Shown: positions 10,201-20,927, counted from the first letter of the stretch. The stretch: DNA of 64,000 nucleotides from Isoetes taiwanensis (GCA_021234155.1 JAJEKV010000013.1:19099887-19163886), one strand, 5' to 3'. Made by a program: numbers and translations. Notes: generated by a model from the sequence alone, not told the origin.

Positions 10201-10827
10201 GGATGGCAACCTATGAGTCTATGGCAGTGTTGCATGGTTATTCCAGGAAGCACAGTATGTTGTGAGAGGGGTTTACCCCTCCAAAATAACGTCAAGAGGG
10301 GTATGAGGGCCCACATGAACCTGAAAACGGAAACGTTGGATGCTACTATCATGGTTTCCATATGGAGTAAACCATTTGAACATGTGGATTGAAAATCATA
10401 CGTTGATGCTTGGAATGAAGATAAACGTAGAAGAGCATCAATGTCTCTTGATGACTCTTGAATTATGTTGTCGATGCTACCCTTAACTTTTTAACTATAT
10501 GTTTATATTAGTGTTACTACTATGTAACTTACCTTCTTGTTCTAAGTTTATAATTCAAAGACGGTCTTCTGTCAATTAAAATTTTTGTATGTCAGTTGAA
10601 AGGCTCAAACTGATCAACATTCTATCATATGAAAGACAAAAAAAAAGTGCCTGTCATTGGAAAATTAGGGGGTGCCCGTCAAACTTGAACCCTGGCTATG
10701 GGTATCCAAGATGCAGCACTCCCCGAAAGCAGGATTAAAGCCATGCCGGAAAGAAACAGACCCAACGATATGTACCAAATTTTAAATTTCAAGCATGAGC
10801 AGGATAAAAGAGGCGGGATAAACATTA

Positions 10828-10832
<5 letters not shown>

Positions 10833-10859
<27 letters not shown>
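10833..10859 (+). repeat. Poly(A) run inside E2
   Basis: An uninterrupted run of about 27 A, just before the AT-rich minisatellite. It could be an internal retroposed tail or simple slippage. Confidence 0.8.
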
Positions 10860-10864
<5 letters not shown>

Positions 10865-10919
10865 ATTGAAAAAAGGGGAGAGTCTATCTTTTCGTATACA
10901 AAAAAATATATGATGTCCA

Positions 10920-11400
10920 TATATAGTGTAAATACATAGAATATTGTGTTTATTAGAAAATAACTAGGATATGATATTGTGTTTAGAAAATAACTAGGAT
11001 ATGATATTGTGTTTATTAGAAAATAACTAGGATATGATATTGTATTTATTAGAAAATAACTAGGATATGATATTGTGTTTATTAGAAAATACATAGAATA
11101 CGGTGACCATTAGAAAACATATAGGACACGGTGTCCCTTTCTAAAAAAAGCTATCTTCGAAAAAGCTATGGGTTAAACTTTTTTCTTTTTTCCTTTTTTT
11201 TTTGGGGGTGGTCTATTTCTTCATATACATATACATAGAAATATACGTGGAAAATACATAAGATATGGTATTCCAAATTAGAAAATACATAGGATATATT
11301 AAAAAAAGGGGAGGGTCTATTTTTTCGTACATGTATACATAGAAAATGCATAGGTATAGTGTGCATTGGGAAATACATAGAAAATATATAGGATATGGTG
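10920..11400 (+). repeat. AT-rich minisatellite in E2, ~32-bp core unit
   Basis: Core unit AACTAGGATATGATATTGTG followed by TTTATTAGAAAAT, repeated about five times (10965-11095), with degenerate ACATAGAATAT / GGTCTATTTTTTCGTA units around it. Related motifs with a longer unit are in E1, so the array has been reorganised since the copies split. Confidence 0.8.
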
Positions 11401-11479
11401 CAATTAGTGGGATTGCACATTTATTGTGTGTTGAACAAAGGTATAGTAATACGATATGATGTTTGGAAGTTATTCATTT

Positions 11480-12115
11480 TCGACCTTCTCGGACCTGCAT
11501 TTTTTAGACCTCAAACCTGCATTTTTCACTCTAAGCAACCTTTCTTGACTCGCGAGTTGGGAAAGGCCCTCAGGCCTGCAATTTTTACTCTAAGCTGCCT
11601 TCCTCGACTCGCAAGTCGAGAAAGGCCCTCAAAACTGCGTTTTTCACTCTGAGCTGCCTTTCTCGACTCGCGAGTCAAGAAAGGCCCTCAAAACTGCGTT
11701 TTTCACTCTGAGCTGCCTTTCACCAGTCAAGAAAGGCCCTTAAACCTGCGTTTTTCACTTTAAAGGGTCTCAAAACTGCATTTTTCACTCTAAGTTGCCT
11801 TTTTTGGCTCGCGAGTCGAGAAAGGGCCTCAGACTTGCATTTTTCACTTTGAAGGGCCTCAGAACTGTGTTTTCATTTTGAACTGCCTTTCTCAACTCAC
11901 GAGTCGAGAAGGGGCCTCAGACCTACATTTTTCACTTTGATGGGCCTCTGAATTGCATTTTTCACTCAGAGCTAAAGGGCCTCAGACCTGCGTTTTTCAC
12001 TTTGAAGGGCCTCAGAACTGTGTTTTTCACTCCGATCTGCCTTTCTCGACTCGCGAGTCGAGAAAGGCCCTCAGACCTGTGTTTTTCACTCTGGGCTGCC
12101 TTTCTTGATTAACTT
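11480..12115. repeat. Palindrome array in E2, ~59-bp units
   Basis: At least seven units, each with GGCCCTCAGACCTGCG, TTTTTCACTCTGAGCTGCC and a CTCGACTCGCGAGTCGAG palindrome of varying quality. The copy at 12039-12068 is a perfect 30-bp palindrome. It occupies the same position as the E1 array, just upstream of the terminal exon. Confidence 0.88.
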
Positions 12116-12131
12116 GATTATGTGTGTTGCA

Positions 12132-12405
12132 GTCCTTATCCCGACTAGATTACATGCTCAGGAGCAATAGAAAGATCCATTCATTGACGAAAGGAGATGA
12201 GATGAGGGTGGTGAAATTAGTTGGACAAACCAGATCATGGCTAATGAAGCACCTCCTCTTACAAGTTTTTATCGTCTTGAAATTCCTCATGTGGCTTGGA
12301 ACAGGTCAAAGGGGACTCATATCGTGTTTTTATTTGGTGGTCCGTGTGTGAAAAGGGTGTAATTATTATGACAGCACGGCCAACATGGTCTCTTCGACCA
12401 CTGTA
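12132..12405 (+). CDS. Terminal-exon-like coding segment of E2 (probably frameshifted)
   Basis: It starts after GATTATGTGTGTTGCAG, a good 3' splice site, and ends at TAA 12403-12405. One frame gives ANEAPPLTSFYRLEIPHVAW. A +1-shifted frame gives YRVFIWWSVCEKGVIIMTAR and then PTWSLRPL. Both have counterparts in the E1 exon (FYSLQVALVAWN; SVCEDDVIFVSARPSWYLQP). The E2 copy therefore has a one-base frameshift relative to E1. Family unknown. Confidence 0.4.
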
Positions 12406-12703
12406 AAATACAATGTAATGAAATTATTTATGAATGAAAATTCAATGCAGATTAGCACTTTGTTTACGGAAAGGAAGCATTTTCATTGGTTTTAGCTATG
12501 CTTTTTACCTTATCTACTCGCTAACCCCAAAAAGGAGACCACGTAATTTTCCTTAGCTTTTTTTTTTCACACAAGAAAAAAGGCCTCTTCTAAAGCAATA
12601 AAGGCGTTTCAAAAGTTTCACGTGTCCTTTTGGGTCAATTTAACCGAGTGCAAAAAAAGGTGGGAATGGCATGAGAGCCACTTTAATCAAATGCAACTTT
12701 ATA

Positions 12704-13115
12704 CCATAATTAGCATGCAAAATAAAGAGCAAACAATCAAAAGCACGTTTCGCAAAGTAACCCTCTCCTAAACAACTAGAACTTATATGATAGAGCTACA
12801 CATATTTAAAATGATATGCCAAGGTAAGAGGCTCACAATTTTCCTAAGACTTGAAAAAACAAAAAATGTAAATCACTATGTGCATTTTCAAGAGCAAACG
12901 CTTGCTTACACATTTTTAATGCACGCAACCGATTGAAACTACATTAGCAACCCAAGTTCTTTATGCATTCATGTCTAGCATTTGGCTCAGTACATGCATA
13001 AGTAAAGGTTCTAATTTAGGACCAAAGGCATCTACTATGATATATCATTTGTTCCATGACTGGCAATTTAATTCATAACTTAATGATCGAAATTGCCTAT
13101 AGCTGCTACTCTTGA
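12704..13115. repeat. R0: diverged copy of the R repeat
   Basis: ATTAGCATGCAAAATAAAGA through ACTCTTGAAA matches the R array at 17328-20333, including AGAGCTACACATATTTAAAA and GTAAGAGGCTCACAATTTTC. It abuts the right end of E2, so E2 appears to have inserted at the edge of an R copy. Confidence 0.85.
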
Positions 13116-13229
13116 AACTAAAATAATGATCTTTGCAAAATGTGTTCTTTGCAAAATGGTGGCTCCCATTCTCCTTCTCCTGTGTTACATGTTCTATTAT
13201 TGGAGGTTCTCATTTTTTGCTATCAATAC

Positions 13230-13440
13230 CATATCTGCTTGGAGCATGTATGGGTTCCACGTTTGGAAATGAATGGCAGATTATTTATCTAAAGTCTGCA
13301 GTTTTCATGAGTTTTCCCTTTCTCCTGCAGTATTTCAGTGTTTGAAGGTGCGATGGCAACCCCACCATATTGATTGGTTTGCCAGTTTCTCTAAGGATGC
13401 ATCCCCATTAGCCCGAAAACTGGGTTTGCCACGCCATGCC
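13230..13440 (+). pseudogene. Possible DIRS-type retrotransposon fragment (RNase H end)
   Basis: The plus strand reads VPRLE, then after one frameshift MADYLSKVCSFHEFSLSPAV and WQPHHIDWFASFSK. The pattern (E/N)xMADYLS...F.L.P.VF..L...W.PH.ID.FAS resembles the RNase H end of DIRS-like tyrosine-recombinase retrotransposons. No recombinase or other DIRS domain is nearby. A Ty3-type RNase H is the main alternative. Confidence 0.5.
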
Positions 13441-13599
13441 ATGTCACACGAACTGAGTTCCAGATTTGTCCAAACAAACGATCGTTCCCATTACAGAACT
13501 GAAAATCCTAATTTTCCATTACCGTCTAGACCACCTTGCTTCCGGTGGCATTACTGCCCTACTTCCTCCAAAAGGAATTCGAATCGTCTCTTCGACAGC

Positions 13600-14807
13600 C
13601 ATGGACCTATCATACTGCTTCTACCTGCTTTGCTGTTGCAAGCTTTGACAATTGCATTGCTAGATGATGTGAGCTCTGTTTTGGATGGTAGGAACCAATC
13701 CCACATTCCAAACAAGATTTTGGAGATTGATGATGAAGACTGTGATGAAGAACAACAACAACAGGACACAGTTTCAACAGTTCTTTTGATGTCAACATTT
13801 TCAGAAGAATTAAGGCTACCAAGAGGCATTTCAACAGGAATCAGGTATGGAAATTGGTATGTTAGGCTTCGATCAATTCATTAGTGGTATCACTTCGAAG
13901 ATTATATCATGGCAGCTTTTCAGAATTTCACAAGATACCTTCCTTATATATGTGAAATAGTTGCCTCGGAATTAGAGATTCGTAGACCCCCGTCTTTCTC
14001 TTACATCCAAACCATGTAGTTTCAGTCCAGACGCAAGTTGCCATTGCTCTGAAGAGATTAGCTTCATGTGATAGTTTCTTATCTGTATCGGGATTATTTG
14101 GTGTTGGATCATCTACTGCTGCAAGGATCACCTTAAAATTTGTAGATGCCTTGCTTAAAGCTGCTTAAAACCGTTTACAGTGGCCAAGTGGCAATGATAC
14201 CTGAATATGAAAATGAAGTTGATTGATTTGATAGAGAGAATAATTTCTCTATGCTAGTAAAAGCCACAGTCGATAGCCGCATGAAGTTCTTGGATGTTGT
14301 TCCAAGATATCTAGGTAGTGTCAATGATGCACGCCAGCTTTCAAATTTTGCGCAGCTCGTTGGAAGACAAGAAAGATTGAATGGACCTTCAATACTAGTA
14401 GGCAGTCAAAGCATTCCAGATTTCATCATTGGTGATGCTGGTTACCCCTTGTTGCCATGGCTCGTTGTGTCATATCAAGGTACAAACTTACCTCCCAGGA
14501 CACACAGGTACAATTACATGCACTCATCAACTCGCATACCTGTGGTGTGGAACGTGCATTTGGTCTTCTGAAACGTTCTTGGCAACTACTAAATAGGAAG
14601 CTTTACAAGCCCAATAAGATGGCGCTGTCTAGGACTGTTATTGCTTGTTGCCTGTTACATAACATCATGATAGATATAGGAGATCGCTACTTACAAGTTG
14701 TCCTTGACAGCCTTCATGACTTTAATCACGCAGAGCCATATGTAGATGAGCATACTGGGCATCAATTGCGAGAAACTTTATGTGACTATCTCTGGGCGAG
14801 GAGATGA
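13600..14807 (+). pseudogene. PIF/Harbinger-type transposase, frameshifted
   Basis: The helix-turn-helix part is readable at about 14025-14165 (QVAIALKRLASCDSF, VSGLFGVGSSTAARITLKF). The catalytic core follows: 14251-14480 gives KATVDSRMKFLDV, LGSVNDARQ and IPDFIIGDAGYPLLPWL (an aspartate of the DDE triad). 14530-14807 gives CGVERAFGLLKRSWQLL and CCLLHNIMID (the glutamate region), ending at TGA after LWARR. The expected first-aspartate region (IDGTH) is not visible, and at least three frame changes are needed, so it is inactive. Upstream 13660-13880 (acidic, DDEDCDEEQQQQ) may be its N-terminal part. No TTA-flanked TIRs were identified. Confidence 0.8.
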
Positions 14808-14821
14808 GTGTATTTATCTTA

Positions 14822-15555
14822 GGAAAATTTACCAAAATAACCTTAATTGTTGACTTAATTCCCAAAAAGCCCTTTGTATTTTTGAAATTCCCAAAATGCC
14901 CTTAATTCTTAAATTTTTTCCCAAATAGCCCTTTATATTTTAAAAATCACCACAAAGCACGTATTTACAATAGAGGATCATTTTCTAAGAGGAAGTGGTT
15001 CTTACAGATGACAATAGTTTGGAAAATAAATTTCAAAAATCATTATGACAAAATATGCAACAGAAATGTCAAATAGAATTTCTACAACTGCCTTCATTAT
15101 GCCCGGCATTACCACAACGTGTGCACTTGTACATACGCTTTTTTCAATCCCTATCTTCTGTCCTGTCCCGTTTTCTTTTAGGCCTACTAGGAGGATGACA
15201 TGTTGCAGGAGGTAGCAATTCATTATTTTCAAGAAGTTCAATATTTGGAGGATAGATACGGACATCATATAAATAGCAAAATGAGCTCTACAAGTAACAT
15301 GTATGGGTATAAAGCAGCTTCTCCACAAGATGCCCACAAAGCTTCCCCTTCAATACAATTTCGATAAAAGCATTAAGTTAGTTGTCTTCGATCATTTCTG
15401 GTATTAGAATGATAGGCTTATCTCTAGCTTTTGTTAAATTACAAGGGACTATTTGGGAAAATACTTAAGAATTAAGGGCATTTTGGGAATTTCACAAATA
15501 TGAAGGGCTTTTTGGGAATTAAGTCAACAATTAAGGTTATTTTGGTAAAGTTCCC
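14822..15555 (-). mobile_element. Small MULE-like element with ~115-bp inverted arms
   Basis: 14822-14940 and 15440-15555 are long inverted repeats (GGAAAATTTACCAAAATAAC on the left; inverse on the right with few mismatches), full of CCCAAAAAGCCCTT-type units. Between them the minus strand encodes LLPPATCHPPSRPKRKRD followed by CTRCGNAGHNEGSC, the CX2CX4HX4C zinc knuckle typical of the C-terminus of MULE transposases. The catalytic domain is missing, so this is a deletion derivative. No 9-bp target duplication is evident. Confidence 0.75.
15084..15125 (-). pseudogene. MULE transposase zinc-knuckle remnant
   Basis: CTRCGNAGHNEGSC on the minus strand fits CX2CX4HX4C. It is preceded by a basic PPSRPKRKRDRTED stretch as in MULE/FAR1-related transposases and followed by a stop. 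It is a 3' fragment only. Confidence 0.7.
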
Positions 15556-15887
15556 TTGCAATCCCAAATTTTCAATTCTGGAGATATTGTAAATTTTATG
15601 GTCTTATTGATGTTTAAATTTCCAGCTATGGATTGTTTACATTTCTAAAAATTTTGTTATTGAATTTGTAAATATCATTAGCAAGGCTTGTCTTACTGTT
15701 GATACCAGTAGAGATCATTCTGTTATAGTACCCATTTGGTGGAGGAAATATTGAAAATTCTTTATGAAGCATTCTTTATATATCAAATGGAACGGGAACG
15801 GGAACTGCTGAAGTGGTGTACCTTAATTTTCTCAATCGTTGACCTATTTTTATTGCACAACTGAATTGTTAAATTGTTGTTGTTCAG

Positions 15888-16039
15888 ATGAAAAAGCCCT
15901 GAAACCAGACATTTGGCCAGCTCCATATCCAAAATTTCTACCGCCTCCCCTCATTTTGGCTCCAAGAATCCCTGCAAGGAAACCTACATTTGCGGTTGTG
16001 TCCACAAGAATCAAGAATAATGACGAAGGAATGCCATAG
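15888..16039 (+). CDS. Possible host exon, proline-rich, unidentified
   Basis: The sequence AAATTGTTGTTGTTCAG (ending 15887) is a good 3' splice site. It is followed by an open segment reading DEKALKPDIWPAPYPKFLPP and PLILAPRIPARKPTFAVVST, stopping at TAG 16037-16039. A further small ATG frame of 37 codons lies at 16203-16316 (MAKVGAVFGLMGMRLNALL). These may belong to one decayed or spliced host gene. I recognise neither piece. Confidence 0.25.
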
Positions 16040-17327
16040 CACCAAGTTCTGTTACTGAGAGGAGTGGTCAATAGGTGATCCAACCGGCAAGATCTCTGCT
16101 AGAAGACAAATCGAAGGCCTAACTTGGGCATCCGGAAGTAGTGGATTTTCTTGAAGCCAGGAAGATAATGGGAACGATAGTTTTGCAAACTCGATTTGCC
16201 ACATGGCAAAGGTAGGGGCTGTTTTCGGCTTAATGGGGATGCGCCTTAATGCCCTTCTGCCCATCTTCAACACTAAAGGTGCTTATGCCCATCGCAACCC
16301 CGAATTCTCTCTTTAATTGGCACTTCAACAGTGTTGCATCATACTCGCCTTTGTCGTGCCAAACTCACCGATAATGATCAACGATTATTTGATTCATACG
16401 ATTCATAATTTCATTGTCAAAACTTAGTCCTAAACTTGCTGGAATAATGCCTAAAGTAGTACTGCCTTAATAAAGCAGTGGCATTTTTTTCACTTTCCCA
16501 TGAATTTATAGATAATGGGTTTTGCATTATTAACCCTCAGATGGCTGATTTGGCCTAAAGTCGATGAGTACGATGAATATTTGAATATTGCTTTAAGATA
16601 GACATTTGTTTTAAATAGCCAATTGGCTTGTAAATTCATACACGAGATATTGGATTTTTGTCTTATATCATAAGAATAGAAATATTGGCTGCTTGATTAC
16701 CTGATTAAGACTGTGTATTGTCTTTCAATGGCTACATTTAATGTTTAACAAAAGGGTTTTATTACAGAGTATAAATAGTAGACATTGACAAATTTTCTTG
16801 TCTCGATGATAAAGCGCTAGAAGTATTGACTAAAATTGATGTTTGACCTAGGATTCTAGATTAAGTTAGGTTCTTTCTTTGCATTTATACGTCCAGATAC
16901 AGCAAACCTAATATTCGAGGCCAGATAATGGATAGAGTTTCCAAAGACCATGATGTGGAGTTTTTACCTCTTGTAAATTCTACCACTGATGATAAAATTT
17001 GCATAAGGTACAGAGTAAAAGGAAAGGGAAGAAAAGACACCATAAAATCGCCCTTTCCTTTGCAAGAAACACTTTCTTCTATGTTGTTTAGGCGAAGAGA
17101 CATTTTCTAATGAGTGGCAAATAAGATTACGCATAGATTCTAATGTATAGATTCCTTCGTGCAACTCTGATCAATGTATGCATTAAGATAAACAGATAGA
17201 CAATAAAGCATACTATACTATTTGATGAAAGTAAAAGAAAAGTGGGTAGAACATGAAAGATGATGACAATTTAATAAATGTGCCAAAATACAATGATGTT
17301 TGCAACTCCAAGTACATTATGGAAAAA
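16040..17327. other. Intergenic; only weak short frames
   Basis: AT-rich with no repeats recognised. A 60-codon plus frame at 16928-17110 (MDRVSKDHDVEFLPLVNSTT) starts shortly after an AG-ended pyrimidine tract, but it has no recognised family and I do not call it as a gene. Confidence 0.4.
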
Positions 17328-20300
17328 TAATTAACATGCAAAATAAAGAGTGCAAATGCTAAAGTTCCATGGCAAGTTAGAAAATAGCAACAAACGGGAC
17401 TAGCTTACAAATCCTGAAAGACATACCACTTTCGTATTCTCTTGAAAGAGGACAATCATAAGCACGTTTTACGAAGTAACCCTCTCCCAAACAGCTAGAA
17501 CTTGTATGATCGAGCTACACATATGTAAAATGATATGCCAAGGTAAGAGGCTCACAATTTTCCTAGGAGTTAGGAAAAAACACTAAACCTGTGAATCACT
17601 ATGTGCATTCTCAATAGCAAAGATTTGCATGCACATATTTTCCACATGCAACTGATTGAAACTGCATTAGCAACCCAAGTTCTTTATGCATTCATCAACA
17701 TTTGGCTCAGTACATGCATAAGTAAAGCTTTCAATTTACAATGATTCCCAAGCATCTACAATGATATATCATTTGTTCCATGATTGGCAATTCAATTTTT
17801 AACTTAATGATCTAAATTGCCTATAACTGCTACTCTTGAAATGTCTTTGCCAAACAAAACAGTCTATCGGAGGCGCTTTGATATGCTATGGCAATGATTA
17901 TCTCTATTATCTCACTGGCCTTTTCCAAAGCAGAATGAGCATATACATGAATTTGCTCTGCACCTTGTGAATAAAACAGAAACATTTCTAGAGGCATTTT
18001 CACTGGAATAAGCGAGATGGTACAAGATGCGCCTTGTAATATACTTCTACCAAGAGACGTTCCTACAGGAATAGGCTAGGTGGTGCACAATGCTGCTACA
18101 ATTCTAAAACTCAAAGAAGAGATGATATCTAAAACTCAAAGAAGAGATCACTTGAATTGAAACTGAAGTCTAATGCTGAATGACAAAAAGACATCAAAGC
18201 TTAAAACACAAATGAAGACTAATGCTGAATGACAAAAAGACATCAAAGCTTAAAACACAAATGAAGACATACATGGAAAACTAACCTGTTCTTGGTCTCA
18301 TGGAAAGTAATGACTTAACTGCAAAAATTAAGTTAGATCCTGAAAGACATACCACTTGTAGAAAGCAGACAATCAGAAGCACGTTTTACAAAGTAACCCT
18401 CTCCCAAACAACTGGAACTTGTATGATAGAGCTACACATATTTAAAATGATATGCCAAGGTAAGAGGCTCACAATTTTCCTAGGACTTAAAAAAAAACAC
18501 AAAACCTGTTAATCACTATGTCCATTCTCAATAGCAAAGGTTTGCATGCATATTTTTTCTGCACACAACCGATTGAAACTACATTAGCAACCCAAGTTTT
18601 TATGCATTCATCTCTAACATCTGGCTCAGTACATGCATAAGTAAAGCTCCGAATTTAAAACCAAAAGCATCTACAATGATACAATATTTGTTCCATGATT
18701 GGCAATTTAATTTTTAACTTAATGATCTAAATTGCCTATAACTGCTACTCTTGAAATGTCTTTGCCAAACAAAACAGTCTATCGGAGGCGCTTTGATATG
18801 ATATGGCAATGAATTTTTAACTTAATGATCTAAATTGCCTATGACTGCTACTCTTGAAATGTCTTTGCCAAACAAAACAGTCTATCGGAGGCACTTTGAT
18901 ATGATATGGCAATGATTGTCTATTTCTCACTGGCCTTTTCCAAAGCAGAACGAGCATATACATGAATTTGCTCATGCGCACCTCGTGAATAAAACAGAAA
19001 CATTTCTAGAGGCATTTCCACTGGAATAAGCGAGATGGTTCAAGATGCACCTTGTAATATACTTCTACCAAGAGGCGTTCCTCCAGGAATAGGCTAGGTG
19101 GTGCACAATGCTGCTACAATTCTAAAACTCAAAGAAGAGATGATATCTAAAACTCAAAGAAGAGATGACTTGAATTGAAACTGAAGTCTAATGCTGAATG
19201 ACAAAAAGACATAAAAGCTTAAAACACAAATGAAGACCATACATGGAAAACTAACCTGTTCTTGGTCTCATGGAAAGTAATGAATTAACTGCAAAAGACA
19301 TAGCACTTGTATTCTCTTGAAAGCAGACAATCAGAAGCACGTTTTACAAAGTAACCCTCCCCCAAACAACTAGAACTTGTATGATAGAGCTACACATATT
19401 TAAAATGATATGCCAAGGTAAGAGGCTCACAATTTTCCTACGACTTGAAAAAAACACAAAACCTGTGAATCACTATGTGCATCCTCAATAGCAAAGGTTT
19501 GCATGCATATTTTTTCTGCACACAACCGATTGAAACTACATTAGCAACCCAAGTTTTTATCCATTCATTTCTAACATCTGGCTCAGTACATGCATAAGTA
19601 TTTAAAACCAAAAGCATCTACAATGATATATCATTTGTTCCATGATTGGCAATTTAATTTTTAACTTAATGATCTAAATTGCCTATAACTGCTACTCTTG
19701 AAATGTCTTTGCCAAACAAAACAGTCTATCCGAGGCGCTTTGATATGATATGGCAATGATTGTCTATTTCTCACTGTCCTTTTCTAAAGCAGAACAAGCA
19801 TATACATGAATTTGCTCATGTGCACCTTATGAATAGAATAGAAACGTTTCTAGAGGCATTTTCACTGGAATAAGTGAGATGGTTCAAGATGCGCCTTGTA
19901 ATATACTTCTATCAAGAGGCGTTCCTACAGGAATAGGCTAGGTGGTGTACAATGCTGCTACAAGTCTAAAACTCAAAGAAGAGATGATATCTAAAACTCA
20001 AAGAAGAGATGACTTGAATTGAAACTGAAGTCGAATGCTGAATGACAAAAAGACATCAAAGCTTAAAACACAAACAAAGACCATACATGTTCGTGGTCTC
20101 ATGGAAAGCAATGGTATGGCAATGATTATGTCTATTTCTCACTGGCCTTTTCAAAGCAGAACGAGCATATACATGAATTTGCTCATGTGCACCTTGTGAA
20201 TAAAACAGAAACATTTCTAGAGGCATTTCCACTGGAATAAGCGAGATGGTTCAAGATGCGCCCTGTAATATTTCTATCAAGAGACGTTCCTACAGGAATA

Positions 20301-20333
20301 GGCTAGGTGGTGCACAATGCTGCTACAATTCCT
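17328..20333. repeat. R array: about three full ~0.9-kb tandem repeats plus a partial one
   Basis: R1 17328-18297, R2 18298-19268, R3 19269-20105, partial R4 20106-20333. Anchor motif AAGCACGTTTTACAAAGTAA recurs near 17460, 18377 and 19334. R2 contains an extra ~104-bp internal duplication (18708-18811 and 18812-18914). Each unit contains, on the minus strand, CCATGAGACCAAGAACAG|GTTAG, which resembles an exon end with a splice donor, and a doubled CTCTTCTTTGAGTTTTAG resembling splice acceptors. The array therefore probably derives from a spliced gene now amplified. R5 at 20928-21150 retains sequence missing from R1-R3. Confidence 0.85.
17830..18074 (-). pseudogene. 82-codon open segment in R1, unidentified
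   Basis: The minus strand of R1 reads PIPVGTSLGRSILQGASCTI, then KMPLEMFLFYSQGAEQIHVY and ALEKASEIIEIIIAIAYQSA, ending at TAG. The homologous segments in R2, R3 and R4 carry TGA in place of the TGT cysteine codon and other lesions. The ancestral unit therefore probably held a coding exon, best kept in R1. I cannot name the family. Confidence 0.35.
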
Positions 20334-20927
20334 TGAAACGTTTCTGTCAGCGGGCAACTTAAAATATTGGCCTTCATTGTTTCAGACTAGAAAGGAAACT
20401 GCATACTGATGTCCGTGAGAAAGGCTTGCCCCGCAAAGTGGGAGGTCCTGCCAGCTATCAAATAAGCCAACACTCTTGGTGCAATGAACAGTTATTGCCT
20501 GCGAGTAACCAAAACTTACATGCTGCAGTTAGACAGCACTCTTACATTGCCACTGGCCACTAGACCTCGTGTTTCTCTTTTTAGTAGCAACAAAGGGGAA
20601 ACTAGAATCTGACAGGTATCTAAGAGAATATACGCATGACCACAATCAGTATTGCAGACTGATTGCGCCTATGCACAGACTTTATAGAATGGTCCCTTGG
20701 ATGTACATGAAATACCACATGGAAATCTGGATGCAATGGCCACAAAGTTGGAACTGAAACACCATTTTTCTTGGAGGAAACCAGAGAAACGGCTGGAGAA
20801 TGACATCTAAGGGCAGAGGTGGTGCAGGATCATGCGAAATCCATAAGGCAGTGTCAATCATCCCATGCCATCTTGGGAAAGTGATTTAGATTGTTAAACA
20901 GTGAACTGCTTCCTTCATGAATAACCT
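20334..20927. other. Single-copy segment between R4 and R5
   Basis: This segment is missing in R1-R3, where the flanking motifs are directly joined. The minus strand has patches that read like coding sequence (for example LNHFPKMAWDD, IDTALWISHDPAPPLPLDVI) with frameshifts. It may be the original exon region of the gene from which the R repeats came. Confidence 0.4.

Larger units (their letters stand above)
9741..12703. mobile_element. E2: 2.95-kb relative of E1, with 4-bp TSD TATA
   Basis: The element proper is 9745-12699. TIRs (left AAGTCGCATGAAATTAAAGT, right the inverse of AAGTTGCATTTGATTAAAGT) match E1's TIR with a few changes. TATA flanks both sides (9741-9744 and 12700-12703). Internal order repeats E1: GGGACTCAT subterminal motifs, a polypurine block, a GTACCAAATTT region, an AT minisatellite, a palindrome array, then acceptor plus terminal exon. 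It lacks the aspartic-protease piece of E1. No transposase was seen. Confidence 0.88.

Noticed and set aside
9634-10209. 191-codon minus frame in E2
   Set aside because: Same compositional effect of the polypurine block. No domain and no similarity between frames.
17328-20333. CRISPR-like array
   Set aside because: Repeats are ~0.9 kb long with no regular short-repeat/spacer pattern, in a plant nuclear context.
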